Positions 1 to 7,324 of a stretch of DNA of 21,682 bases are shown here, piece by piece (the first letter of the stretch is position 1; the number at the start of each line of letters is the position of its first letter). Source of the DNA: an uncultured Nitrospira sp. (lineage in GTDB: Bacteria; Nitrospirota; Nitrospiria; Nitrospirales; Nitrospiraceae); NCBI GenBank assembly GCA_946479785.1, contig CAMLHQ010000057.1, forward strand, positions 1-21,682, written 5' to 3'. The notes beneath the pieces are model-generated. The model saw only the letters and a list, made by a program, of their open reading frames with translations, had not been told where the DNA came from and did not search any database. The position numbers and the translations under genes were made by a program.

Positions 1-780
1 GACCTCATACTGCGCGACATCCATTCGTGGAACCATCCAGCCCTGCCGACCAGCAATCACGCGCCCGCTCATCATGACCGTCTTCCCCACGGCGAACACT
101 TGCTCCAAATAAGGCTGGTTAAAGAACACCGCCTGCATGCGTCCAGTCTGGTCTTCGAGGCCGATTTCCAAAACCGTAAAGCGCCGGTTTCTTGTCCGTT
201 TGGCTTCGCTCTTCACGATGGCGCCACAAATCGACGTCACCATCCCGGGAACCAGATCGCCAATCGGCGTCATGACCGAGCGGTCTTCATAGCGCCAGGG
301 CACGGTCCAGAGCGCATCTTCGACCGTCTCGATCCTCAACCGCTGTAAGACCGAGCTGCGTTTCGGACCGACGCCTTTCGCAAAGCGGATCGGCAAATTC
401 CACAGGTCACGCGCCGGGACCTTCTGCGACGGAGCCTCCGGCCGTTCCGGCTCCTGCCAGGCATCGTCCTGCGCGGCCTCGCGCAACGTTCCAAGAATAG
501 CCGCCGCTTCACGCAACCGGCGTTGTTGCTCGACGGTCGTCAATCGCTGCTGATCATCCACGAACAACGCGCGAAGTTTGAGCAACGCCGCCTCAACCGA
601 TCTCGGATACGCTCGGTCGGAAAGCGCCTGCATCACTTGCGACGAGACGAAGCTGCTGAGATTCTTGACGGTGGGCAGATGCGCGAATGCGTCACGGCTG
701 GCAAACTCGATTGGGCGCGCGAGGCGGTCCAACCATTGCTGAAACTGCCCGAGGGGTTTGGGCTCTAACGAGCGCCACAT
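1..780 (-). CDS. recG: ATP-dependent DNA helicase RecG, N-terminal part (3' end outside window)
   Basis: RecG unwinds and reverses stalled replication forks and branched recombination intermediates. Reading the minus strand from ATG at 780 gives 260 open codons to the window edge. An in-frame TGA lies six codons upstream of the ATG, so the start cannot be much earlier. Residues 1-127 form a helical N-terminal extension absent from E. coli RecG but present in many other bacteria. From N128 the typical RecG wedge start is visible (NLPIRFAKGVGPKRSSVL, then LRIETVEDAL, VPWRYEDRS and IGDLVPG), followed by the OB-fold part (FTVLEIGLEDQTGRMQAVFF). The helicase motor domains (motifs I-VI) would lie beyond base 1. 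There is no clear Shine-Dalgarno sequence. The gene is divergent from the peptidase gene at 928. The family call is firm; full-length integrity cannot be judged. Confidence 0.93.
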   Translation of the reverse strand, partial: MWRSLEPKPLGQFQQWLDRLARPIEFASRDAFAHLPTVKNLSSFVSSQVMQALSDRAYPRSVEAALLKLRALFVDDQQRLTTVEQQRRLREAAAILGTLREAAQDDAWQEPERPEAPSQKVPARDLWNLPIRFAKGVGPKRSSVLQRLRIETVEDALWTVPWRYEDRSVMTPIGDLVPGMVTSICGAIVKSEAKRTRNRRFTVLEIGLEDQTGRMQAVFFNQPYLEQVFAVGKTVMMSGRVIAGRQGWMVPRMDVAQYEV

Positions 781-927
781 TAAGAGCGGATCGTATCATA
801 GGCCCCGCCCCTCCTCAACGAGGGACTCGCGGCTGCTGGGAATGGAAACTCCGGTAGATTTCCTTACTTTTCTTTGGCTTGCCAGGGTCGGGTGCTACAC
901 TGACGGCAGAGAGAAAGGTCCGCCTCG
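781..927. promoter_or_regulatory. Divergent intergenic region recG / metallopeptidase with candidate promoters
   Basis: This 147-bp spacer separates two divergent genes. On the plus strand TTGGCT (874-879), a 16-bp spacer and TACACT (896-901) form a plausible housekeeping promoter, with transcription expected near 908 and the ribosome site GAAAGG at 913-918. On the minus strand TATGAT lies about 20 bp before the recG start (plus-strand ATCATA near 796-801), but no good -35 box sits at the right distance. The promoters are inferred from consensus only. Confidence 0.4.
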
Positions 928-2355
928 ATGTACCGCCGAAACATTTCAAACGTCCTCTATCCGATTGCAGGCGTGCTGGGTCTGTTCATCGTGTACGAGA
1001 CCTTGCTGAAGCCGGCAAACGTGCATACTCCTGTACCGGTGCAGACCGAACAGGAATCGCCCTTCATTGAAACGGCTCCCGAATCGCTTAGGGATGCATT
1101 TCAAGAACCGGCTCCGAAACAGTTGCGGGTGATCGATCCGGGCGGAATGCCGGACACAAAATATCACGAGATCTTGGAGGCCATTCGCGACGAGATTGAT
1201 AAAGGCAATCTCACAGAAGCCGAAACCAAGCTTGTCGGCCTGCCGGCCGGCATGCTGGCGGATTCGCAGCCTCGGACCTATCTAGCCATCCTCTGGAATA
1301 ATCTTGGCATCGAACAGGAAAAGCATGAAGGAACCAAGAGTTCAATCAAGGCCTTTAAAAAAGCCGCTTCCCTCGATGCGAAGAATCCCGTCATTCAGAT
1401 GAATCTGGCGCATGCCTACTGGGAACAGCGCGACCCGGCGATGACCCAGGATTTCCTGGAGCGGTTGATCACGCTGGCGCCCAACGAACCCTTCCCTCAT
1501 TTAGCCCTGGCCGACCTCCTCCAAGAGCGGGACCGACTCAGCGAAGCAGCCCGCCACCTGGATCAGGCCGCCGACCGCGCGGGAAACGATCCATCCATGC
1601 AATCGTATCTCCGTACGGTGACGGCAAAGGTGCGTCGCACGGAACAGACTGAAAGCCGACTAAACAGCCGCGACGGCGCCCACTTCACGGTCAAGTACGA
1701 CGGAGATACCGATCAAGATACTTGGACGGTGGTCCTGGATATTCTGGAGGAAGCCTACCGGGAAATCGGTCAGAAATTTGGTCACTTTCCTTCTAAACCC
1801 ATTGTGGTCGTTCTGCGTGCAAAAGACACATTTCAAAGCGCCATTGGAAGCCCAGCCTGGGCCGATGGCTTGTTCGATCCTGTGCTGGGCCGCATCCAGA
1901 TCCCCACGCAGGGCGCCTTAACGGACCGCATTTGGCTGAAGCGGGTGTTGCGACACGAGTTCGTCCATGCGCTGCTGCACGATCAGCAGGGGATCAACAA
2001 CAGCGCCCTGCCGACCTGGCTCAACGAAGGGTTGGCCATGCAACTCTCAAGCGATCATTGGTCTGATGTGGAACAACTGGATCAGCAAGGAGTGCCGGTG
2101 ATTCCACTGACGGCATTAGAGAGCGGCTGGGGAGGACTTTCGGGTGATACCGCGTCGATGGCGTATCTCGAAGCCAATTCGGCGGCCCACTACATGATCA
2201 ATCGATACGGCATGCATGAAGTGCAGCAGTTGCTGGCCCGGCTCAAGAAAAAACAGACTTTGACGGCGGCGATGCAATCTGAGCTGTCGTTGTCATACGA
2301 TCAGTTTCAGTCGCGTTGGATGGAACAGCTGCAGCATGAGCGAAGGAAGGGCTAG
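928..2355 (+). CDS. Membrane-anchored TPR protein with gluzincin metallopeptidase domain
   Basis: A 475-residue protein. Residues 9-27 form one N-terminal hydrophobic segment without an obvious cleavage site, so it is probably an inner-membrane anchor with the bulk in the periplasm. Residues about 115-225 hold tetratricopeptide-type repeats (for example NNLGIEQEKHEGTKSSIKAF and the NPVIQMNLAHAYWEQRDP stretch). The C-terminal half carries a zinc-peptidase site: HEFVH at 343-347 (zinc His343 and His347, catalytic Glu344) and WLNEGLA with the likely third ligand Glu367, which is the gluzincin arrangement of the peptidase MA-like families. The ATG at 928 is preceded by GAAAGG nine bases upstream. 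It converges with the next gene, with only 12 bp between stops. The substrate is unknown. The catalytic set is complete, so activity is plausible. Confidence 0.8.
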   Translation: MYRRNISNVLYPIAGVLGLFIVYETLLKPANVHTPVPVQTEQESPFIETAPESLRDAFQEPAPKQLRVIDPGGMPDTKYHEILEAIRDEIDKGNLTEAETKLVGLPAGMLADSQPRTYLAILWNNLGIEQEKHEGTKSSIKAFKKAASLDAKNPVIQMNLAHAYWEQRDPAMTQDFLERLITLAPNEPFPHLALADLLQERDRLSEAARHLDQAADRAGNDPSMQSYLRTVTAKVRRTEQTESRLNSRDGAHFTVKYDGDTDQDTWTVVLDILEEAYREIGQKFGHFPSKPIVVVLRAKDTFQSAIGSPAWADGLFDPVLGRIQIPTQGALTDRIWLKRVLRHEFVHALLHDQQGINNSALPTWLNEGLAMQLSSDHWSDVEQLDQQGVPVIPLTALESGWGGLSGDTASMAYLEANSAAHYMINRYGMHEVQQLLARLKKKQTLTAAMQSELSLSYDQFQSRWMEQLQHERRKG

Positions 2356-2367
2356 GTCAGGATCGAT

Positions 2368-3183
2368 TCAAATGGCGTCTTTCTTCATCCTCTCGATCGA
2401 ACGTTGATGCCAGCCCGGTAACATGCCTGCGGTGTCATCTGACCGTTCCGGCGCAGACGCCTCGCTTTCGGCGCCTGGAACGATTTTATCTTCCCACAAC
2501 AGCCCACGGCCCGCTTTATCCGGCATCTTGATCCGGAAATCGATATCGCGCGGGGCGGCTCCCGTCATTCCGACAATGCTCCGGTTCACGCGTTCTACTC
2601 GCACTGGCGCTGCTTCAGTGGAAAATTCATGGGCCCATACTAGCTGTCCCGTTTCAGGATTGACGGCCCGCAGGACGAAATAGGGCTGGCCGGCCGCTTT
2701 GGTCTGGTTTGCAATCCTGGTCACAGCGGCTCGAGGTTGCACCTGAGTTACGACGCCATAGGCTGCTACCTCGGGATTATTGCCGACATTCAAATTGAGA
2801 CGGCCCTCCCACAGGAACCGGCCGTTGGCGGCATCATACACGCGAAGGGTGAACTCCGAGAGACCATCCTTGCCGACACCGACGCCTCCCGCAAAGATGC
2901 GCGTGCGCGGATGGCTGGAAGGTGGCCCATCATCTTTGATATCGAGTTCGTATGTGTCTGCTGAGAGGACTTCACCGGACTGAGCATCGTAGGTCTTAAC
3001 GGTGATCGATGAGGAATCGGCATCCTGAAAGCCGAATCCAGCCGCCACAACCATTCTGGGTTTCTCCGATACACCGGATGCCGGCTCCGTACTCCACGCC
3101 GCAGCCGGGAAATTCACGGTCGCGCAGACCAAGACACAGGTCGCTAGCCCTCTAACGCTGGACAGCCGCGAAGTCATGTTCAT
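2368..3183 (-). CDS. Secreted protein with PQQ-like beta repeats, function unknown
   Basis: A 271-residue protein with a signal peptide: positive residues (MNMTSRLSSVRG), a hydrophobic stretch at 12-28 and a likely signal peptidase I site around Ala27-Ala29, so it should be exported. The mature part has three similar strand pairs at about residues 60-82, 111-133 and 169-190, each of the form hydrophobic-x-hydrophobic, Y/V, D/N, three residues, then G (TYDAQSGEVL, VYDAANGRFLW, AVNPETGQLVW). The last two resemble PQQ/beta-propeller repeats, but three repeats are too few for a full propeller. The ATG at 3183 is preceded by AGGGGA at nine bases; a second ATG two codons later is less well placed. 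No catalytic motif was seen. The gene follows the DCC-family gene on the same strand, with a structured 147-bp spacer. Confidence 0.75.
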   Translation of the reverse strand: MNMTSRLSSVRGLATCVLVCATVNFPAAAWSTEPASGVSEKPRMVVAAGFGFQDADSSSITVKTYDAQSGEVLSADTYELDIKDDGPPSSHPRTRIFAGGVGVGKDGLSEFTLRVYDAANGRFLWEGRLNLNVGNNPEVAAYGVVTQVQPRAAVTRIANQTKAAGQPYFVLRAVNPETGQLVWAHEFSTEAAPVRVERVNRSIVGMTGAAPRDIDFRIKMPDKAGRGLLWEDKIVPGAESEASAPERSDDTAGMLPGWHQRSIERMKKDAI

Positions 3184-3192
3184 TTGCGGTTT

Positions 3193-3276
3193 CCCCTTTG
3201 GTTAGGGGCAAACTATCGCAGTAATACCCGGCTCTGAAAATTCCCCACTGTGGGGAGAGAATCCCCCAAAAGGGGG
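3193..3276 (-). promoter_or_regulatory. Array of three G/C-run hairpins in the leader of the PQQ-like gene
   Basis: Read on the minus strand, three inverted repeats occur in order: CCCCC-TTTT-GGGGG (3276-3263), CCCCAC-A-GTGGGG (3255-3243) and CCCCT-six bases-AGGGG (3208-3193). The last one contains the AGGGG that serves as the ribosome binding site of the gene starting at 3183, so this hairpin would hide it. The first two can also pair with each other: GGGGA at 3266-3262 with TCCCC at 3256-3252 across a five-base loop. The structures are therefore mutually exclusive. The dyads are seen directly; a switch function is inferred. No T-run follows any hairpin in the transcript, so a simple terminator is unlikely. 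Confidence 0.45.
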
Positions 3277-3330
3277 TGGTCATGAGAGATTAAGTAGGGT
3301 AGTGAAAGGAGGCTTTGGACTAGCAGCAGG

Positions 3331-3735
3331 TCAATCAGACTTTTCAAGCGGAATCGTACCAAACAGACTGTACCGGTACCGTGCAATCAGCCGATACAGG
3401 ATGTAGCCAAGCGGCTTAACCAAAGGGAGCGCAAACAGCCTGGCAAACACCCGTCCCCCCTTCAGTCCGGGCAGAAGGGGGAGAAAGGCATCCAGCCCCG
3501 TGGCAACCTTGCCGTCTGGATATACGAGAAAAGCGACGTCAGGTCGGCCTGAGCGATACCGAGTGCCTAAGACTTGCTTGGCCTCCTCACTCTGATACGG
3601 AATCATCCGTACTTCACTGGCGGGGCGCTCAGTTCCCAACTGTTCGAGCCCGCGCTTCGCCGTCACACAGAGCCGGCATTGGCCGTCGTATAGCAAGAGA
3701 CAATTTTGAGGTTTCTTCGGAGATAAGTCTGGCAT
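3331..3735 (-). CDS. DCC-family (DUF393) thiol-disulfide oxidoreductase-like protein
   Basis: A 134-residue protein with the family signature near its N-terminus, YDGQCRLC (Asp17, Cys20, Cys23), the DxxCxxC motif that names the DCC family. A later hydrophobic stretch (about 93-122, FARLFALPLVKPLGYILYRL) and the Y-R-Y-S tail are also typical. The length of 120-140 residues is normal for the family. Members are thought to be thioredoxin-like, but the physiological substrate is unknown. The start ATG at 3735 has no strong Shine-Dalgarno sequence. The gene is divergent from the membrane protein at 3796, with only 60 bp between start codons, so promoters must be short or overlapping. Confidence 0.8.
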   Translation of the reverse strand: MPDLSPKKPQNCLLLYDGQCRLCVTAKRGLEQLGTERPASEVRMIPYQSEEAKQVLGTRYRSGRPDVAFLVYPDGKVATGLDAFLPLLPGLKGGRVFARLFALPLVKPLGYILYRLIARYRYSLFGTIPLEKSD

Positions 3736-3760
3736 CGATGAGTTGGACTCAGAGAACCGG

Positions 3761-3789
3761 TTGCCCGCTTACCCTGCTATCGGTATGAT
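3761..3789 (+). promoter_or_regulatory. Candidate promoter giving a leaderless transcript
   Basis: TTGCCC (3761-3766), a 17-bp spacer and TATGAT (3784-3789) match the housekeeping consensus well. The expected transcription start, six to seven bases after the -10 box, falls on or next to the ATG at 3796. No Shine-Dalgarno sequence precedes that ATG. The arrangement suggests leaderless translation. It is inferred from consensus and spacing only. Confidence 0.4.
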
Positions 3790-3795
3790 TCGCAC

Positions 3796-4218
3796 ATGCA
3801 CCATCAAGGACCACTGCTTTTCCTTCTTGCCGCACTCAGCGCCGTCGGCCTTGCCACAATTCTCGGAGCTTTCTCACCCGACCTGCCCACAGCAGCTCAA
3901 ATCGGTTGGGGACTCTTTCTCATGATGTTACCATTGGCTCTCGGCAGTGCTGTCTGGATGGGATGGACATGGGCAGCCATGGCTTGCGTCGTCTACGGCA
4001 CGATCGGATTGGCGTTGGACCTGGCCACGGTGATCAGCATTCTCGGCGGGAAAGGAGGGACAGATACGATGCTAGCGCTCAGCGGAATCAGCGGGACCTT
4101 GAACCTCTTGCTCGTCGTCTTCGGGGGCCGCGCCTTCTGGAGTGCCCTGCAGGGATTGCGGCCTCCAGGATCCCACCCTCCCAATCCTCCATCCCCTTCT
4201 TCATCTTCAGCAGCTTAA
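3796..4218 (+). CDS. Four-helix integral membrane protein, function unknown
   Basis: A 140-residue protein with four hydrophobic segments at about 7-26, 33-57, 58-83 and 90-114, followed by a Pro/Ser-rich tail (from about 121). No charged catalytic residues or known motif were recognised. The start chosen is ATG 3796; the ATG at 3785 is out of frame. No ribosome site is visible, but a good promoter places the transcript start at the ATG, so it may be leaderless. The last 131 bases overlap the 3' end of the convergent methyltransferase gene. The Pro/Ser tail and the Arg-rich tail of that gene are antisense readings of the same DNA, so one of them may be a poorly conserved extension. Confidence 0.6.
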   Translation: MHHQGPLLFLLAALSAVGLATILGAFSPDLPTAAQIGWGLFLMMLPLALGSAVWMGWTWAAMACVVYGTIGLALDLATVISILGGKGGTDTMLALSGISGTLNLLLVVFGGRAFWSALQGLRPPGSHPPNPPSPSSSSAA

Positions 4219-5155
4219 TCGAACCAAATCCTGCTTCTTTCAACCAGGCTGTCGTTTCGGCCACGGAATAGGTGTTGCCCGTTTCTGTAAAGAGCAGCAT
4301 GGAGAGAGCGAACAGGTTCGCCTCTTCGGGAAAGAGTCCCTCGCGATCATGCAAGAACGCATCCTGAATGATGAGTCTGCCGCCGGGAGCCAACGCAGCT
4401 TTGGCACGACGAAACACATCCCGATTTTCTATCGGCGAGTAAATGTGCAGCACATTGGAATACCAGATCACATCGAAGGTGCCTACGATGTCTTCCTTCA
4501 ACAAATCCAACGGCAGATAGGACAACCTGGCGCCCGCCTTGTGCGTGGCCGCGATTTCCTTGGCGACTTCCAATGCGGCGGGACGGTCGCAGACCGTCGC
4601 ATGCAGTCGGGGATTTCTCGCCAAAAATGCCATGGCATAGGTTCCCGGCCCTCCCCCAAGATCCAGTAACGTCTTGGCACCCTTGAGCGGAAGCTGCGCA
4701 GCAATCATCGGCGCCGTCTCCAGAGTGCGATGGTGCATCGCCCACGTGAAGTTGCGGCGATAATCCGGCTCCTCTGGCTCGTCTTTATGCAGCGGTTCTC
4801 CGGAGCGGACCGATTCCATAAGGCGGAGCCAATCCGTCCAGTGATTGGTGATGAGGTCCAGATAACTCCCGCGATAGGCCGGATCGTCGGCATTCAGCGC
4901 CGTCGCCGAGAGGCGGCTGTTGCGGTATTGGTTTCCTTTCTTGCGCAACAAACCGGCCGTGGCGAGGTTGCGACAGAGAATTGAAAGCCCCCGCTCGCTG
5001 ACTTTCAGTTCGCGTGCCAGATCCGGCAACATCCACATGCGTTTCCCAACTACGGTGAACAAGTTGAGTTCCAACGCCGTCAGGATCACGCGCGGCAGGC
5101 GGTAGGCCGAGAGCGCGTCACGAAACTGCTCAAAGGTCTTGATCGGTTGTCTCAT
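4088..5155 (-). CDS. SAM-dependent methyltransferase with winged-helix dimerisation domain (O-methyltransferase type)
   Basis: A 355-residue protein. Residues about 18-85 look like the winged-helix dimerisation domain of small-molecule O-methyltransferases (family 2: ALELNLFTVVG, LPDLARELKVSERGL, LLRKKGNQYRNS). The Rossmann methyltransferase domain follows, with SAM motif I LLDLGGGPGT at 163-172, the acidic end of strand 2 (VCDRP, Asp190), and later FDVIWYSNVLH and APGGRLIIQDAF. The substrate cannot be read from sequence; related enzymes act on hydroxylated aromatics, carotenoids or antibiotics. The start is set at 5155 because its ATG overlaps the TGA of the preceding gene (ATGA), which implies translational coupling; an ATG 27 bases earlier lies inside that gene. 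The last 34 residues are Arg/Gly-rich and overlap the plus-strand membrane gene. Confidence 0.82.
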   Translation of the reverse strand: MRQPIKTFEQFRDALSAYRLPRVILTALELNLFTVVGKRMWMLPDLARELKVSERGLSILCRNLATAGLLRKKGNQYRNSRLSATALNADDPAYRGSYLDLITNHWTDWLRLMESVRSGEPLHKDEPEEPDYRRNFTWAMHHRTLETAPMIAAQLPLKGAKTLLDLGGGPGTYAMAFLARNPRLHATVCDRPAALEVAKEIAATHKAGARLSYLPLDLLKEDIVGTFDVIWYSNVLHIYSPIENRDVFRRAKAALAPGGRLIIQDAFLHDREGLFPEEANLFALSMLLFTETGNTYSVAETTAWLKEAGFGSIKLLKMKKGMEDWEGGILEAAIPAGHSRRRGPRRRRARGSRSR

Positions 5156-5589
5156 ACAACCCCGCCGATTTGCCGGCAACACCAGCGCATCAGGTCCTGC
5201 ACTTTCGACAGGTTCTGCAAATCGACTGCGCGCTCGAACGCCACAGCGACATACTCCTCGTTCATTTCGGTGTGTTCGGAAAATCCAGATTGGAGCAGCA
5301 GCGGGCGGAATTTCGAGACGGCCGGCTGAATAAAGTACTTCGCCTGTTTGGCGATCTCGTCCGTACCCAAATCTTCCGGCGTCCCCTCGGACATTAAACT
5401 CATCACGTCATCCAACGCCACGCCATACTGACAGATCACCTTGCCTTCCGGCTTAATTTCCAACAGCCAGCCGTCGTGACCAAGTTCGAGCGCGAGAGGC
5501 CCGCCCGGTTCAAGCTCATAGAGTTGCGGAAAGGCTTTGGATAGCGTGCTCCGCGCCTCTGTCCACTGCGGTGTTCTCGCTTCACTCAT
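5152..5589 (-). CDS. 145-residue hypothetical protein
   Basis: A soluble protein of 145 residues, no family recognised. It is acidic, with a central hydrophobic-charged pattern (LALELGHDGWLLEIKPEGK, then CQYGVALDDVMSLM) and an aromatic and Cys-containing C-terminus (LMRWCCRQIGG). The start at 5589 is chosen because GAGGGGG lies ten bases upstream and the previous gene stops 13 bp before it; the open frame continues upstream only by reading into the TPR gene. Its TGA overlaps the ATG of the methyltransferase gene. The tight linkage suggests that it acts with the TPR protein or the methyltransferase, but this is inference. Confidence 0.72.
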   Translation of the reverse strand: MSEARTPQWTEARSTLSKAFPQLYELEPGGPLALELGHDGWLLEIKPEGKVICQYGVALDDVMSLMSEGTPEDLGTDEIAKQAKYFIQPAVSKFRPLLLQSGFSEHTEMNEEYVAVAFERAVDLQNLSKVQDLMRWCCRQIGGVV

Positions 5590-5602
5590 TCGTGAGACCC
5601 CC

Positions 5603-6409
5603 TCATGCGGCCCCGCCTGACGTAGCCGATAACCGCTCACGGAGGCAGTGCAACCGTTTGGTATTTTCTTCGAGCTTGGGCAATTGATACCGGCGGTCCA
5701 TGTCCACGACCCGCTCCAGGAGTTGGGCAGCTTCTTCCAAGCGGCCCATCGCCTCGTAGCAATCGGCCAGGACGTACCGGGCCCCGCCCGCGCGTAACTC
5801 GTCGCGCGACCGTTCGGCGACCGACTGGCTGGTTTGGCAGCAGGCCACCGCATCGTCAAAACGGCGTTGCATCAGGAACGTCCGCGCCATCATCCGCCAG
5901 GCATCCGCGACGCCGCCGTCATTGCCGAGCCGACGCATTAAGACCAAAGACTTCTCGTAGTAGTCGATCGCATCGTTGAACTGCATGGTTTCCCGCGCGA
6001 TGAGCCCCAGATCAGAAAACAAGACGGCTTTGGCTGCCTCGTCACCCGTTTTCGTCATCAGATCGAGTGCCTCCAAATAATAGGCCCTGGCCCGATCCCA
6101 TTCACCGGCATCCGCACGGAGATTTCCCAAATTGGCCAGCGTCGTGCCGATCCCCTTCTCATCACCGAAAATCTTCTGGAGTTCCAAGACTTCCTGATAG
6201 TAGGTATGCGCCGCCTCGCGGCGTCCGCTCACCGCACAAATATTCCCGAGATTCCCAAGCGTGGCCGCCAGAGCCCGCTGGTCGCCAGTCAGACGATCGC
6301 ATTCAAGAGCCTTGGCATAGCACGTATACGCCTCGGTGTAGTGGCCGCGGCCGAAATGTTCGTTCCCCTGGCGATTCAGTTCTTCGGACAAGCCGTTCTT
6401 GAGCGACAT
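5603..6409 (-). CDS. Tetratricopeptide (TPR) repeat protein
   Basis: A 268-residue protein made almost entirely of TPR units with a period of about 40 residues, of the longer kinesin-light-chain-like type: for example GNEHFGRGHYTEAYTCYAKA, GNLGNICAVSGRREAAHTYY, LANLGNLRADAGEWDRARAY, SDLGLIARETMQFNDAIDYY and YVLADCYEAMGRLEEAAQLL. About six units are visible. There is no signal peptide or membrane segment, so it is probably a cytoplasmic protein-binding scaffold. The ATG at 6409 lies nine bases after the TAG of the preceding gene with no clear ribosome site of its own, consistent with coupled re-initiation. The partner is unknown; neighbours in the unit are the likely candidates. Confidence 0.85.
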   Translation of the reverse strand: MSLKNGLSEELNRQGNEHFGRGHYTEAYTCYAKALECDRLTGDQRALAATLGNLGNICAVSGRREAAHTYYQEVLELQKIFGDEKGIGTTLANLGNLRADAGEWDRARAYYLEALDLMTKTGDEAAKAVLFSDLGLIARETMQFNDAIDYYEKSLVLMRRLGNDGGVADAWRMMARTFLMQRRFDDAVACCQTSQSVAERSRDELRAGGARYVLADCYEAMGRLEEAAQLLERVVDMDRRYQLPKLEENTKRLHCLRERLSATSGGAA

Positions 6410-6418
6410 CGTGTGTGA

Positions 6419-7012
6419 CTAAGCGAGAGTTTTCTCCACCGCCTGCTTGGCGCCGGAGAGAATCGATGTCCCGTCGCCGACGAGAATGGCATCAAAGTTA
6501 TATTTGAGCAAACGGCGCAGTCCTTCCTTCGCCTTCGCCGCATCGGCATATTTTTCCGCCGGCAGGAGACTAAGCGAGCCGGCCGGCTTACCGATCAATG
6601 CGTCACCGACGATGAGAATGCCCTTGCCCTGCTGAAGAAACAAAGCCGACTCGCCCGGAGATTTCTGATCCTTCAGGTGAATGACCCAAATGCCGCCGGG
6701 CAGCAGTTCGCCGTCCTTAAATGTTCTGGTGACTTTGAGATCCATTTGAGGCGCGTCGGATTCAGGCACTTGCAACTGGCAGCGAAAGTCCACCTGACAA
6801 GCCGACGCATCGCGTGCATGGTCGCGATTGGTCACGATAATGTAGTCGAGCTGGCCCTGGCGCCGTATGAAAGTACTGGCCTCCGCCGTCAGGGGAGGAG
6901 GATCAATCACGATCTTGTGTTCGCCCACGTTGAGAAACAACCCGTTAAAGTCGAGCTGCTTCTCTTCGGAGAACCAGGACCATTGCCAGATACCGGGAAG
7001 AAGCTGTTTCAT
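6419..7012 (-). CDS. Metallo-beta-lactamase-fold protein with degenerate metal site
   Basis: A 197-residue protein with the outline of a short MBL-fold hydrolase: an N-terminal strand set (GIWQWSWFSEE, GLFLNVGEHKIVIDPPP), the segment after strand 4 that normally holds HxHxDH, and GDALI at 136-140 containing the usual bridging-type Asp. The ligand motif reads TNRDHARDA at 61-69 instead of THxHxDH, and the place of the PGH ligand reads SPGES (118-122). Several metal ligands therefore appear replaced, and hydrolase activity is doubtful. The ATG overlaps the TGA of the 80-aa gene (ATGA). Start 7012 is the only sensible one. It could be a binding or structural relative of the fold rather than an enzyme. 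Confidence 0.65.
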   Translation of the reverse strand: MKQLLPGIWQWSWFSEEKQLDFNGLFLNVGEHKIVIDPPPLTAEASTFIRRQGQLDYIIVTNRDHARDASACQVDFRCQLQVPESDAPQMDLKVTRTFKDGELLPGGIWVIHLKDQKSPGESALFLQQGKGILIVGDALIGKPAGSLSLLPAEKYADAAKAKEGLRRLLKYNFDAILVGDGTSILSGAKQAVEKTLA

Positions 7013-7251
7013 GAAAGAGCTGCGACGGCATCTTTGACCGTCTTGGTGACTTTCGTCAGGATATCGGCTTCGTTGGGAAGATCGATAATGTCGTCTTCCT
7101 GCACCGTGATGAATTTACGATTCGGCCCTTTAGTGAGGGAAATCAGAAACATGCTGTTCGACGCCGTGACAGGAATGACCACCTGGACCGCCGGATCAAG
7201 CCCCTTTACCACTTCCAAAAACTTTTGCTTCCCCTCTTCTATTTCATCCAT
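7009..7251 (-). CDS. 80-residue hypothetical protein
   Basis: A small soluble protein of 80 residues, no family recognised. It has an amphipathic N-terminal helix (EEGKQKFLEVVKGL), two strands (VQVVIPVTASNSMFLISLT) and a C-terminal helix (ADILTKVTKTVKDAV). The start at 7251 is chosen because AAGGAAA lies about six bases upstream; the open frame continues 58 codons further only by reading into a repeat element. Its stop overlaps the start of the MBL-fold gene, so the two are translationally coupled and may form a complex. Function unknown. Confidence 0.7.
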   Translation of the reverse strand: MDEIEEGKQKFLEVVKGLDPAVQVVIPVTASNSMFLISLTKGPNRKFITVQEDDIIDLPNEADILTKVTKTVKDAVAALS

Positions 7252-7324
7252 AACGTTTCCTTTTCTACTCTCATCCTCGAACCAAGTAGGCCTTTCCCAA
7301 GCGCGATGGCTGGGAACTCTTGAC

